Shown: positions 24,530 to 33,691, numbered from the stretch's first letter. The stretch: DNA of 64,000 nucleotides from Acholeplasmatales bacterium (GCA_003539625.1 DPOU01000008.1:1-64000), one strand, 5' to 3'. Numbers and translations: made by a program. Notes: generated by a model not told the origin, from the sequence alone.

Positions 24530-25229
24530 AATTTGCCTCATATTCTTTTATATAATTAGATATAGCAAGTAATACTTGTGATGGATGGTAGAATAACCAT
24601 GCTATATTAAATGGTAAATTGGCAATTTTATAAAAAAGTGAAGTATTGGAAATATCAATAATATCACCAATATTATAACATCCTACACATATATCACATA
24701 ATAAAAATAAGAATAAGCCAAGTGAGAATAACAAATTTCTTTTTCTTGGTATTATGCTGATAATTAGATTAATAACTAAGTTAGATATATATATGATAAC
24801 TAAACAAACTAGTAACTTGTCGGTTTGAACAATTAAACTGGCAATAACCCCAATCACAATTGTAATTAGTCTAATGGCAATTAAATAACTATAATTATCT
24901 TTAGTATACATATTTTTAAGAATATACCAAAAATAAGCAAATTGAACAATTATAAATGCCAAAATACCTAGTTCATAATTATCATCTAATATTAACAAAT
25001 TGGTATCTGCTAAAATAGTAAAAAGAAATGCAATTACAAATATTAGGGTATTACTATTTCTTTTTATAATAAAATAAACAAGACTAAACAAAAAACAAGA
25101 AATAACTACAATGTAATCAGCTATTGTTTCGGTTTTTCCCGTTATTATTTTAAATGCATAAATAAATAGATATAAAATTAAATGAATAAGAATGAAAAGT
25201 ATTAAAGGGATGCTTTTTTTCTTTGTCAT
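24528..25229 (-). CDS. Multi-helix membrane protein, YhhN-like
   Basis: 233 aa from the ATG at 25229 (AAAGGTGAT upstream); a longer frame to 25274 is unsupported. About eight membrane helices cover nearly the whole protein. FLFTILADTNLLILDDNYEL and GLFLFLLCDICVGCYN carry the paired Asp-containing helices seen in YhhN/TMEM86 (lysoplasmalogenase) proteins. The match is by pattern only and catalysis is not claimed. Confidence 0.55.
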   Translation of the reverse strand: MTKKKSIPLILFILIHLILYLFIYAFKIITGKTETIADYIVVISCFLFSLVYFIIKRNSNTLIFVIAFLFTILADTNLLILDDNYELGILAFIIVQFAYFWYILKNMYTKDNYSYLIAIRLITIVIGVIASLIVQTDKLLVCLVIIYISNLVINLIISIIPRKRNLLFSLGLFLFLLCDICVGCYNIGDIIDISNTSLFYKIANLPFNIAWLFYHPSQVLLAISNYIKEYEAN

Positions 25230-25340
25230 ATTTATCACCTTTATTATTGTATCAAAAATAAATATTTTAGTCAATATAATTATTTTTGTAGCAAATTTCT
25301 TTATGTTATGATATAATACTAAGAAAAGTGGGTGAAAAGT

Positions 25341-26030
25341 ATGAAACTAATAGCTCATCGAGGTTTTTCTAAATATGAATTAGAAAATACGAAGGAAGCT
25401 TTTCTTGCGGCGGCAAATAGACCTTATTTTGGAATAGAAACAGATATTTCTATTATAAAGAACCAAGCAATGATTTTATTCCATGATGACAATTTAAAAA
25501 GATTAACTAACATAGATAAATCATTAAAAGATTTAACTATTGAAGAAGCTGCAGATATTGAACTTAATGCTAGAGAAACATATCATACCTATAGTTATAA
25601 AATTGCATATCCTAAAGAATATATCAGAATATGTAAACATTATGGTAAAACACCTATTATTGAATTAAAATGGGGTTTTACTAAAGAATTAGTAGACGAA
25701 GTAATGAAATTATTAATTCAAGAAGATATGTATGATAAAAGTATAGTAATATGCTTTACTTATGAATTAGTACTTTACATTAAAGAAAGATATCCTGATA
25801 TGAGAATCCAATATCTATTAGGTATGTTATATACTGAAAAAGCAATTGAAGATTGTCTATCAAAAAATATTAGCATAGATTTAAGATATGATTTAGTAAC
25901 AAAAGAACTAGTTGATCGTTTTCACGAAAAAGGCTTAGAGGTAAATGCCTGGACTGTCGATGATGAAGAAACTAGAAAACGTCTAGAATCATGGGGCGTT
26001 GATTATATTACAACTAATATATTAGAATAA
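25341..26030 (+). CDS. Glycerophosphodiester phosphodiesterase
   Basis: 229 aa from the ATG at 25341 (GGGTGA upstream; a GTG at 25332 is weaker). The GDPD TIM barrel is clear: LIAHRGFSKYELENTKEAF (catalytic His and Arg), FGIETDISI (metal Glu and Asp), LFHDDNLKRLT (second His), PIIELKW and the C-terminal VNAWTVDDEE. No signal peptide, so it is cytoplasmic. It hydrolyses glycerophosphodiesters to glycerol 3-phosphate and an alcohol in phospholipid turnover. hisS follows 14 bp after its stop. Confidence 0.92.
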   Translation: MKLIAHRGFSKYELENTKEAFLAAANRPYFGIETDISIIKNQAMILFHDDNLKRLTNIDKSLKDLTIEEAADIELNARETYHTYSYKIAYPKEYIRICKHYGKTPIIELKWGFTKELVDEVMKLLIQEDMYDKSIVICFTYELVLYIKERYPDMRIQYLLGMLYTEKAIEDCLSKNISIDLRYDLVTKELVDRFHEKGLEVNAWTVDDEETRKRLESWGVDYITTNILE

Positions 26031-26044
26031 ATGAGGTGAAATGT

Positions 26045-27292
26045 ATGGGATTTATTAAAATACCAGTAAAAGGCATGAATGACTTTATGCCAAGTGAAAT
26101 GAAATTAAGAGAATATGTAATTAGAGAAATTAAAGATACATACACAAAGTTTGGCTTTAATATAATAGAAACACCATGTCTTGAACATATTGAAAACTTA
26201 TGTTCAAAACAAGGTGGCGAAAATGAAAAATTAATATTTAAAGTACTTAAACGTGGCGAAAAACTAGATTATACTAATGTTAAAGAAGAGAATGATTTAG
26301 TAGATATGGGATTAAGATATGATTTAACTGTCCCACTATCAAGATATTATTCTAATAATATGGCTAAATTACCAAGTCCATTTAAGTCTTTACAAATCGG
26401 TAATGTTTGGCGTGCCGAACGTCCACAAAGAGGTCGCTTTAGACAATTCATTCAATGTGATATTGATATCTTAGGTGAAAAAAGTAATCTTGCGGAAATG
26501 GAATTAATTCAAGCAACTACAACTTTACTTAACAAAATCGGCTTTGAAGATTTTAAAGTTAGAATTAATGATCGACGCATCTTAAAAGCAATGGCAAGTT
26601 ATTGCCAATTACCTGAAGAAAAAAGTGACCAAATCTTCATCATTCTTGATAAAATTGATAAAATTGGCGTAGCTGGTGTTGAAAAAGAATTACTTGATGC
26701 AGGATATGATAGCGTTGCAGTAGCAAACTATATGAAGTTATTTAAAGATGAAGTATATAGTGGTAATTCAAGTGAATACTTTAAATCATTAGGAATTAAT
26801 TGTGTTGAACAAAATATTTTAGATAACTTAGACCAAATCATTGATACTACTAAAGTACTAGCAAATAATAAATTTGAAATTACTTTCGACCCAACATTAG
26901 TTAGGGGAATGTCATATTATACTGGACCTATTTTTGAAATTGAAATGGTAGGACTTGCAAGTAGTGTTGCAGGTGGGGGAAGATATGACAAGATGATTGA
27001 AAAATTTACTAATATGAGTGTTCCTGCATGTGGTTTCTCTATTGGCTTTGAAAGAATCATTACAATTTTAAAAGAAAAAGAACACAATTTACCAATTGAT
27101 AATTGTGATAAAGTTGCTATAGTAGTAGATAAAGATATAACTAAAGAAGCATTATGTGATGTTTTCCAAGAAGCAAAAGCTTTAAGAGAAAAAGAACATA
27201 AACAAGTTTTAGTAGTTTATAAAACAAAGAACTTTAAGTTCCAAAAAGATAAACTTGCTGAAGAAGGATATAACGAATTAATTTTTAGATAA
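26045..27292 (+). CDS. hisS: Histidyl-tRNA synthetase
   Basis: 415 aa from the ATG at 26045 (GAGGTGA upstream; a GTG at 26036 is part of that site). Class II motifs: PVKGMNDFMPSEMKLREYV, motif 2 as FQ-like QIGNVWRAERPQRGRFRQF, then the HisA loop RGMSYYTGPIFEIE, GGGRYDKMIEKF, and motif 3 as CGFSIGFERI. The C-terminal anticodon-binding domain (about 330-415) is present, so it is a true synthetase, not HisZ. No T-box is seen upstream; it is transcribed with the phosphodiesterase. Confidence 0.95.
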   Translation: MGFIKIPVKGMNDFMPSEMKLREYVIREIKDTYTKFGFNIIETPCLEHIENLCSKQGGENEKLIFKVLKRGEKLDYTNVKEENDLVDMGLRYDLTVPLSRYYSNNMAKLPSPFKSLQIGNVWRAERPQRGRFRQFIQCDIDILGEKSNLAEMELIQATTTLLNKIGFEDFKVRINDRRILKAMASYCQLPEEKSDQIFIILDKIDKIGVAGVEKELLDAGYDSVAVANYMKLFKDEVYSGNSSEYFKSLGINCVEQNILDNLDQIIDTTKVLANNKFEITFDPTLVRGMSYYTGPIFEIEMVGLASSVAGGGRYDKMIEKFTNMSVPACGFSIGFERIITILKEKEHNLPIDNCDKVAIVVDKDITKEALCDVFQEAKALREKEHKQVLVVYKTKNFKFQKDKLAEEGYNELIFR

Positions 27293-27293
27293 T

Positions 27294-28406
27294 ATGCAAA
27301 AAGAATTTAAACTTAAAATAGCCTTAAGAATAGTAATTGGTCTATTAGTTACACTAATATTATTAATTGGAATATATGTTATGTATGTATGTTTACAATA
27401 TTCTCGTATTGAGGATTTGAAATCTTACAAAGATGACATTAATCAAGTATCAAATGAAAAAGTAAAATATAATACTACATATAAAATAACAACTTACAAT
27501 ATTGGCTTTGGGGCTTATGAACAAAACTTCTCATTCTTTATGGATAGTGGCGAATACTTAGATGGAAAAAAGGTAACTGGAAAACTATCAAGAGCAAAAT
27601 CAAAACAAACAGTATTAACCAATACTAAAGGTGTAATTGATACAATAAATAATATTGACCCCGATTTTTGCTTTTTCCAAGAAGTAGATACTAAAGCAAA
27701 TAGAAGTCACAAAGTAAACCAATATCGAATGTTACAAGAAAGTCTACTCGGTATGTCAAATGTATATGTATCAAACTTTCATTCTGCATACCTATTCTAT
27801 CCAATATTTAGTCCACATGGTAAAGTTGAAAGTGGTATTACGACCTTTTCTAAATATCAAATGGATGAAGTTGTTCGTCATTCATTAGAAATATCTGATG
27901 CATTCCCAACTAAATTCTTTGATTTAGACCGATGCTTTACCGCAACTTATATTCCAACTGAAGATGATAAGTATCTAGTTTTAGTAAATGTACATCTTTC
28001 TGCTTACGATGAAGGTGGAGTGTATCGAAAAAAACAATGGGAACAGCTTAATAAGTTCTTAGATGAAGAATATGCAGAAGGAAACTATATAGTATGTGGT
28101 GGAGATTTTAACCACGATATTGCAAATAGTGTTGGAGAATTCTCTACTGATAGATTAAAGCCAGATTGGGTATATGTATTAAACGAAGAAGATCTAACAG
28201 AACACTATACTTTTGCAACTAGTAAAAATGTAGGAACATGTCGTAGTACGGACACATCATATGAAAAAAATAAAAATTATACTGTTGTTGTAGATGGTTT
28301 TATAGTATCTGATAATATCGAAATAAAAATAGTAGAAAATATTGACACAGATTTTATGTACAGTGATCACAATCCTGTAAAGTTAGAATTTAGTATAAAA
28401 AAATAA
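27294..28406 (+). CDS. Membrane-anchored endonuclease/exonuclease/phosphatase-family protein
   Basis: 370 aa, start 1 nt after the hisS stop. One N-terminal membrane helix (ALRIVIGLLVTLILLIGIYV) anchors an extracytoplasmic EEP domain: ITTYNIGFGAY, FCFFQEVDTKANRS with the metal Glu, LVNVHLSAYDEGG, CGGDFNHDI and YSDHNPVKLEF with the catalytic Asp-His. The fold acts on phosphodiesters or phosphomonoesters such as nucleic acids, sphingomyelin or inositol phosphates. The substrate is unknown. Confidence 0.88.
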   Translation: MQKEFKLKIALRIVIGLLVTLILLIGIYVMYVCLQYSRIEDLKSYKDDINQVSNEKVKYNTTYKITTYNIGFGAYEQNFSFFMDSGEYLDGKKVTGKLSRAKSKQTVLTNTKGVIDTINNIDPDFCFFQEVDTKANRSHKVNQYRMLQESLLGMSNVYVSNFHSAYLFYPIFSPHGKVESGITTFSKYQMDEVVRHSLEISDAFPTKFFDLDRCFTATYIPTEDDKYLVLVNVHLSAYDEGGVYRKKQWEQLNKFLDEEYAEGNYIVCGGDFNHDIANSVGEFSTDRLKPDWVYVLNEEDLTEHYTFATSKNVGTCRSTDTSYEKNKNYTVVVDGFIVSDNIEIKIVENIDTDFMYSDHNPVKLEFSIKK

Positions 28407-28411
28407 ATTGG

Positions 28412-28447
28412 CTGAGTATTTAGAAATATAGCTAAATACTCAGTTTT
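28412..28447 (+). terminator. Terminator of the hisS operon
   Basis: CTGAGTATTTAG and CTAAATACTCAG form a perfect 12-bp stem, 8-nt loop, then T4. Confidence 0.9.
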
Positions 28448-28563
28448 AAATAATATCATTTGTATTCTAAATGGTTAAATATGCATTCTAATTAATAAAT
28501 GCTTTTAATATTTAAAATAGTATGATATAATGAAAAAAAGTAAAATAGAAGAGGAGTTTCTAT

Positions 28564-29868
28564 ATGCTTAGTAGTTTTTTAGCGTGGATAGTTCATACAG
28601 ATTACACATTTATAAATGTACTAACATGGATTAATCACATCTTAGGAATTATAATGCTAGTATTATATGCAAATCAATTTGTTTATATTGTATTATCAAT
28701 ATTTGTTAAACCACGTAGATATAAAGTTGCAAAAACAGAACATACCTATGGGTATATTATTTGTGGAAGAAACGAAGAAAAAGTTATTGGTAATTTAATA
28801 GATAGCATTTTAAAACAAGATTATCCAAAAGAAAAAATGCACATATTTGTATGTGCAGATAATTGTACTGATAATACCGCTAAGGTAGCACGTGAAGCTG
28901 GCGCAATAGTTTTTGAAAGAGAAGACCATATACACGTTGGTAAGAGCTATGCACTTAACTATACACTTGATAAGATTAAAAATGAATATAGTGAATTAGG
29001 CATTGAAGCATATATCTTATTTGATGCGGATAACCTAGTTGGTAAAGACTTTACCAAAGAAATGAATAAAGCATATGATCAAGGATACAAAGTTTTAGCA
29101 GGCTTTAGAGATAGTAAAAACTTTGATGATTCTTGGGTAAGTGCAGGCTCTTCATATATGTTCTATCGTGAATGTTGTCAAGTACATAAAGTAAGAAGTT
29201 TCTTTAACACAGGATCATATGTTTCTGGTACTGGCTTTTTGGTTGATAAAAGTTTAGTAGAAAATGGTTGGAATTATCATACTTTAACTGAAGATATTGA
29301 ATTTTCTGCCGATTGTGCTTATAAGGGTATAAAAATAGGTTATGTTTATGATGCTGTATTTTTTGATGAACAACCAACAAAACTTGGCGATTCAATCAAA
29401 CAAAGACTAAGATGGTGTAAAGGTAATAACCAAGTATTTGGAAGATTTGGTGGTAAGTTATTAGGTGGTATGTTTAAAAGATTTACTTTTCAAAAATGGA
29501 GTATGTTTACACATACAATTCCTGTCCCAGCAATCTCCACTATATGGCTTTGCATTTTTCAATTAGCTGGTGGTATATATTGCCTTGCTAATCATTTGCC
29601 TAGTGATATATATATTAAGATTATTTTATCAGCAGGATTAAGTACAATATTTGCACCATTCGTTAGTTGCTTTATTGATGCCATCTTACTGTTAATTCAA
29701 ACATATAAAAGAACAAGCGGTAATTTCTTTAAAAGATTCTTATATGCATGTGGATTCGTAATCTTCATAGCTGTATATATCCCAATTACTGTAGTTGCAT
29801 TATTTAAGAAAAATGTAACTTGGAAACAAATACCACATAAGGATACAAGAACAATTGAAAAAATATAG
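28564..29868 (+). CDS. Membrane glycosyltransferase, family 2
   Basis: 434 aa. One or two N-terminal helices, a cytoplasmic GT-A domain from about 60 to 290, and C-terminal helices. Motifs include GYIICGRNEEKVIGNLIDSI, FVCADNCTDNTA, YILFDADNLV (DxD), GTGFLVDKSL, LTEDIEF (TED) and the QRLRW processive-type motif. This is the cellulose/hyaluronan-synthase-like arrangement for making or exporting a polysaccharide. No other polysaccharide genes are adjacent, so the product is unknown. Confidence 0.88.
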   Translation: MLSSFLAWIVHTDYTFINVLTWINHILGIIMLVLYANQFVYIVLSIFVKPRRYKVAKTEHTYGYIICGRNEEKVIGNLIDSILKQDYPKEKMHIFVCADNCTDNTAKVAREAGAIVFEREDHIHVGKSYALNYTLDKIKNEYSELGIEAYILFDADNLVGKDFTKEMNKAYDQGYKVLAGFRDSKNFDDSWVSAGSSYMFYRECCQVHKVRSFFNTGSYVSGTGFLVDKSLVENGWNYHTLTEDIEFSADCAYKGIKIGYVYDAVFFDEQPTKLGDSIKQRLRWCKGNNQVFGRFGGKLLGGMFKRFTFQKWSMFTHTIPVPAISTIWLCIFQLAGGIYCLANHLPSDIYIKIILSAGLSTIFAPFVSCFIDAILLLIQTYKRTSGNFFKRFLYACGFVIFIAVYIPITVVALFKKNVTWKQIPHKDTRTIEKI

Positions 29869-29894
29869 GTATGCTAGGAAAGCATACCTTTTTT
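29867..29894 (+). terminator. Terminator after glycosyltransferase
   Basis: AGGTATGCT and AGCATACCT stem, 5-nt loop, T6. The stop codon lies in the 5' arm. Confidence 0.9.
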
Positions 29895-29923
29895 CATAAA
29901 AAACTTCTATAAAAAATAAAAAA

Positions 29924-29950
29924 GTTCAAAAAGGTATACCTTTTTGGACA
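29924..29950. repeat. 26-bp near-perfect palindrome
   Basis: The centre AAAAAGGTATACCTTTTT (29928-29945) is a perfect palindrome, extended by GTTC on the left and GGAC on the right. A related copy lies about 104 bp downstream. It is in a gene-free stretch before the small gene at 30157. Confidence 0.75.
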
Positions 29951-30031
29951 CTTGTTATTATATCATTTTTCGCCTTTATTTGCAACTAAATATATAAATA
30001 TTATAAAAATTAATTAAAAAATTGAATATTT

Positions 30032-30072
30032 AAAAAGGTATCTTTTTTTGGACATAAATGTGTCCAAAAAAA
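30032..30072. repeat. Second copy of the repeat with perfect inverted repeat
   Basis: 30032-30054 resembles 29928-29950 (AAAAAGGTAT, then a T-run and GGACA). TTTTTTTGGACA (30043-30054) is perfectly repeated in inverse at 30061-30072. Both copies share the GGACA arm. Confidence 0.7.
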
Positions 30073-30156
30073 TAAGTGCATTTCAAAAAAACATAGTCAT
30101 ATTTAAAACTTATTTGGGGGCATATTAATAATTTTATTAATAAGGAGGTGAGGAAT

Positions 30157-30363
30157 ATGAAAACTGCCGCATATGTATTAGGCATTATTGGCACAATTGC
30201 TGTAGGATGGTGTTTAATTCCACTTATATGGTGTATACCTATGCTTGTAAAAGTAAAAGCCGCTATGGATGGTAAAGAAAAATTATCAGTAGGTTTTAAG
30301 GTATGTTATTTAATATTCGTAAGTTTAATAGGTGGAATATTGCTACTTTTTGATAAAGATTAA
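30157..30363 (+). CDS. Small two-helix membrane protein
   Basis: 68 aa from the ATG at 30157 with TAAGGAGG 8 bp upstream (a GTG at 30148 is inside that site). Helices are AAYVLGIIGTIAVGWCLI, running into PLIWCIPMLVKVKAA, and VCYLIFVSLIGGILLLF. Family not recognised. It is monocistronic between two terminators and sits downstream of the paired palindromes, which may control it. Confidence 0.7.
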   Translation: MKTAAYVLGIIGTIAVGWCLIPLIWCIPMLVKVKAAMDGKEKLSVGFKVCYLIFVSLIGGILLLFDKD

Positions 30364-30380
30364 AAATAGCACTTTTTAAG

Positions 30381-30409
30381 TCAACTTCTAAAAATGAAGT
30401 TGATTTTTT
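30381..30409 (+). terminator. Terminator after small membrane gene
   Basis: TCAACTTC and GAAGTTGA stem, 7-nt loop, T6. Confidence 0.85.
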
Positions 30410-30444
30410 GTTTTTATTATAATAATTATTTTGTGGTAAACGAC

Positions 30445-30472
30445 TTGCAAAAGTTATAAAAAGTGCTATAAT
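30445..30472 (+). promoter_or_regulatory. Promoter of the PII-like/antiporter operon
   Basis: TTGCAA, 16-bp spacer, TATAAT, about 30 bp before the start codon at 30502. Confidence 0.65.
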
Positions 30473-30501
30473 ATAGAAAAGTTAGAAGGAAGGAAAATAA
30501 A

Positions 30502-30834
30502 ATGAAATTATTTGTTACAGTTTTAGTAGAAGGCGAATATATGCCTAAGATATTAAAGAAATTATCTGAAAACAATTTTCATGGTAGCGTTATGCCTACA
30601 TTAAGTATTAAAAAGGCATTACTTACTAGTAATGTAGAACCAGTACCAATGTTTGGTGGAATTAGTAAAGTAGTTGAATACGATCATTCACCAAGACCTA
30701 TGGTATTTGTAGTTGTAAAACATGATGAAGAAGTTAAAACTTTAGCTCGTTTGATTAATGAAGCTACAGGTGGAATTAAAGATAAAGGATTTATGTATTC
30801 TTTACCAATAGATTTCTTAGAAGGTATAGAATAA
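30502..30834 (+). CDS. PII-like signalling protein
   Basis: 110 aa. The layout fits the PII/CutA-like trimeric fold: KLFVTVLVEGEYMPKILKKL, a flexible loop region around GSVMPTLSIKKALLTSN, then PMVFVVVKHDEEVKTLARLI. It has no GlnB uridylylation-site Tyr loop of standard form. Only 1 bp separates it from a CPA2 antiporter gene, as in PII-like/transporter pairs where a nucleotide-sensing trimer gates a membrane partner (for example SbtB with SbtA). The ligand is unknown; regulation of the antiporter is inferred from the gene pairing. Confidence 0.7.
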   Translation: MKLFVTVLVEGEYMPKILKKLSENNFHGSVMPTLSIKKALLTSNVEPVPMFGGISKVVEYDHSPRPMVFVVVKHDEEVKTLARLINEATGGIKDKGFMYSLPIDFLEGIE

Positions 30835-30835
30835 T

Positions 30836-32104
30836 ATGCAAGTTTTATTAGGTATTGTTCTTGCGCTTGCGGCAGGTTTATTATCAACTAGATTGGTTAA
30901 ATTAATTCATTTACCAAACGTAACAGGATATTTGGTTGCAGGACTACTTATTGGTGTCGTTAATATTATTACTTATAAAAGATCAGGCACATATATTTTA
31001 GATGTTAAGTCATTATCAATCATCGTAGATTTAGCATTAGGATTTATTGCTTTCTCTATCGGTGGTGAATTTAAATTAACAAGTTTGAAGAAACTTGGTA
31101 AAAGTATATTTACTATTACTTTTTTACAAAGTTTTTTAGCATTAGTATTAGTAGATGTTTTTGTTATCGTTGCTTTCTTATGTATGGGAAATTTAAACAA
31201 TGAAAATGCAGCTTTAGCAATCATTTTAGGTGCAATTGCTACAGCAACAGCTCCAGCAGCAACTCTAATGGTTGTTCGTCAATATAAAGCAAAAGGACCT
31301 GTAACTGATACATTGCTTCCAGTAGTTGCTTTAGATGATGCATTTGGGTTAATGTTTTTCTCAATATCATTTGCTATTGCCAAAGCATTAGCAGAAGGAG
31401 CAAAGTTAACAGTAATGACAATCTTAGTTTTACCACTTGCTGAAATAATTTGTTCACTTTTAATTGGGGCTATACTTGGTGCACTATTGTCACTTGCAAC
31501 AAAGTGGTTTAAGTCACGTGCTAATCGTCTATGCCTTATGGTTTTATTTGTATTCGCAGGTGTTGTAACTTGTGAATTATTTGAACATTTACAAGCTGCA
31601 TATAACTTTCCATTTGGTTTATCATCACTATTACTATGTATGATGATTGGTGCAATGTTCTGTAATATGTGTGAACAAGCATTGGTAATTATGGATGGTT
31701 GTGAACGTTGGACTCCACCTCTATTTATGTTATTCTTCGTATTATCAGGCGCAGAACTTGATGTAAGAAATCTAGCAAGTATAGGTGTTGTAGGGGTTGT
31801 ATATTTAGTAGCAAGATGTGCTGGTAAATATTTTGGTGCACGACTTGGTGCAAAAGTAGTACATGCGGATGAAAATGTAACCAAATATTTAGGTCTTACA
31901 TTGTTCCCACAAGCAGGTGTTGCTATAGGTATGGCTCAAATGGTTTCAAATAAATTCAGTGGTAATCCATTAACAGATGGTATTGCAGTAAGCATTATAA
32001 CAATAGTTCTTTCCGCAACCTTAATATATGAATTGCTTGGCCCAGTAATTACAAAGATAGCATTACAAAAAGCAGGAGAAATTGACGAATCAACTCTTGC
32101 ATAA
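30836..32104 (+). CDS. CPA2-type cation:proton antiporter, partner of PII-like protein
   Basis: 422 aa, about 12 membrane helices, no long soluble tail. It resembles the antiporter at 8.4 kb: LIHLPNVTGYLVAGLLIGVV, IAFSIGGEFKLTSLK, GAIATATAPAATLMVVRQYK, VVALDDAFGLMFFSI with the Asp pair, and LGLTLFPQAGVAIGMAQM. The lack of a regulatory tail fits control by the separately encoded PII-like protein whose stop codon nearly touches this start. The exchanged ion (Na+ or K+) is not predictable. Confidence 0.88.
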   Translation: MQVLLGIVLALAAGLLSTRLVKLIHLPNVTGYLVAGLLIGVVNIITYKRSGTYILDVKSLSIIVDLALGFIAFSIGGEFKLTSLKKLGKSIFTITFLQSFLALVLVDVFVIVAFLCMGNLNNENAALAIILGAIATATAPAATLMVVRQYKAKGPVTDTLLPVVALDDAFGLMFFSISFAIAKALAEGAKLTVMTILVLPLAEIICSLLIGAILGALLSLATKWFKSRANRLCLMVLFVFAGVVTCELFEHLQAAYNFPFGLSSLLLCMMIGAMFCNMCEQALVIMDGCERWTPPLFMLFFVLSGAELDVRNLASIGVVGVVYLVARCAGKYFGARLGAKVVHADENVTKYLGLTLFPQAGVAIGMAQMVSNKFSGNPLTDGIAVSIITIVLSATLIYELLGPVITKIALQKAGEIDESTLA

Positions 32105-32110
32105 AAAAAC

Positions 32111-32145
32111 ACATTAGATATGATTAAATATCTAATGTTTTTTTT
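32111..32145. terminator. Bidirectional terminator
   Basis: ACATTAGATAT and ATATCTAATGT perfect stem, then T8, between the antiporter and convergent ttcA. Confidence 0.9.
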
Positions 32146-32983
32146 ATTCTTTTCTTATTTTTTCATCATAATCATCTAAAAAATTATAATGCATTTTATC
32201 ATTATGATAACCAACAATGGTGTTTAAATTTACATCATGAAAACTTCTAAATATATTAATATCACTATTTGGATAATTATTTCTTAGTTGTGCAACAAGA
32301 GCTTTAATCTCTTTTCTCTTAGATTTATTTTGTTCATCTGAATGATTTTCTTCAGTAAATCTACAAGCACATTGTAAAAACTTTAATTCATTATATTTTG
32401 CCCATTTTATAATGTTTTCTTCTTTCACTAAGTAAAGCGGTCTAATTAATTCAAGGCCAGGATAATTTTCACTTGGTAGTTTTGGCATCATTGTTTTATA
32501 TTCAGCACCATATATCATACTCATTAAGACCGTTTCAATTACATCGTCAAAGTGATGCCCTAAAGCAATTTTGTTGCAACCACGTTTTTTTGCATTAGCA
32601 TATAGATACCCCCTACGCATTCTTGCACATAAATAGCAAGGAGATTCTTTAATATCATGGACTACATCAAATATGTTAGTTTCAAAAATATCAAGAGGGA
32701 TATTCAATAATTTAGCATTGTCAGTTAATTCTTTTAAATGTTTTTCACTGTAGCCTGGATTCATGCAAAGATATATTGCTTCAAATTCAATTGGTCCATG
32801 TTTTTGAAATTCTTCCATACATTTTGCCAATAGCATAGAATCTTTACCACCTGATATGCATACCGCAACTTTATCACCATCTTTAATTAATTTATATTCG
32901 TCAATGGCTCTAACAAATAAACGGTAGATAGTAGGTCTAAATTTTGTTATAATTGAATGTTCTATTGTTTGATATTTTTCCAT
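32144..32983 (-). CDS. ttcA: tRNA 2-thiolation protein, TtcA family
   Basis: 279 aa. PP-loop SGGKDS at 44-49 binds ATP, C116-Y-L-C119 is the CxxC of the iron-sulfur site, followed by RMRRGYLYANAKKRGCNKIALGHHFDDVIETVLMS with GHHxDD. A further LQCACRF Cys pair lies near residue 220. TtcA adenylates cytidine 32 of tRNA and transfers sulfur through a [4Fe-4S] cluster. Related proteins thiolate uridine instead, so the exact tRNA position is less certain than the family. Confidence 0.85.
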   Translation of the reverse strand: MEKYQTIEHSIITKFRPTIYRLFVRAIDEYKLIKDGDKVAVCISGGKDSMLLAKCMEEFQKHGPIEFEAIYLCMNPGYSEKHLKELTDNAKLLNIPLDIFETNIFDVVHDIKESPCYLCARMRRGYLYANAKKRGCNKIALGHHFDDVIETVLMSMIYGAEYKTMMPKLPSENYPGLELIRPLYLVKEENIIKWAKYNELKFLQCACRFTEENHSDEQNKSKRKEIKALVAQLRNNYPNSDINIFRSFHDVNLNTIVGYHNDKMHYNFLDDYDEKIRKE

Positions 32984-33113
32984 AGCTTTTCCTCGTATTT
33001 TTCATATTTATTATACACTAAAAAAAGTAATTTGCAAGAAACAAGATTAATTATTGGACATATACATTTTATAATGTTAAAATAAAATAGTAAAATTTGA
33101 TAGGAGGGCAGTT

Positions 33114-33584
33114 ATGCAAATCAAAAAAACAACTAATGAAAAAACGTATGTTTATGATGAAAAGTTTTTTAGTGGAAAGAAATCACTAACTATTAATGGT
33201 AAGCAATTACAATTAGTGGGTAAGAAAAACTTTGTTGATTCAGAAACAGGAGAAGAATACTCAGTTAGTGGTTCTTTTATAAAAGGCATTACATTAAATA
33301 CTAAAAGTGAAGAAATTGTATTAGTTAAAAACAAGTGGTATGAATGGATTGTTATCATTCTTCCTATAATTAGTATTGGAGTTGGACTTTTCTGTGGAGC
33401 AATAGGTTGTATGCTAAGTGTGTTATTTAGTTTATTATGTGCCGCTATTAATGCAACAATTTGTAGAAGCGAAAAGATACGTAGTGCAATAGTAAAAGTA
33501 ATCATAGGTATAGTTACATCCGCAATTTCTACATCTGCTTGGTTTGGAATATATTGGCTAATTGTGCAAGCAATTTTGAAATAA
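33114..33584 (+). CDS. Hypothetical membrane protein
   Basis: 156 aa, TAGGAGGGC ribosome binding site. About 70 polar N-terminal residues (TTNEKTYVYDEKFFSGKKSL...) precede two long hydrophobic blocks: WIVIILPIISIGVGLFCGAI to LLCAAINATI, and VKVIIGIVTSAISTSAWFGI. The N-terminal part probably lies in the cytoplasm as a small beta-rich domain. No family recognised. Flanked by a terminator on its right; monocistronic. Confidence 0.6.
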   Translation: MQIKKTTNEKTYVYDEKFFSGKKSLTINGKQLQLVGKKNFVDSETGEEYSVSGSFIKGITLNTKSEEIVLVKNKWYEWIVIILPIISIGVGLFCGAIGCMLSVLFSLLCAAINATICRSEKIRSAIVKVIIGIVTSAISTSAWFGIYWLIVQAILK

Positions 33585-33591
33585 CAAAATA

Positions 33592-33623
33592 AAAGGTTTT
33601 ATTGTTTTCGATAAAGCCTTTTT
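33592..33623 (+). terminator. Terminator after 33114 gene
   Basis: AAAGGTTTTAT pairs with ATAAAGCCTTT (one G-U), then T5. Confidence 0.8.
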
Positions 33624-33656
33624 CTAAAAAAAGGAAGATATTTTTTAATGAATTTA

Positions 33657-33685
33657 TTGTAAAGATATAAATATTATGATATAAT
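33657..33685 (+). promoter_or_regulatory. Promoter of the structured leader
   Basis: TTGTAA, 17-bp spacer, TATAAT. The expected start is near 33692, about 198 nt before the coding start at 33890. Confidence 0.75.
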
Positions 33686-33691
33686 ATTATT

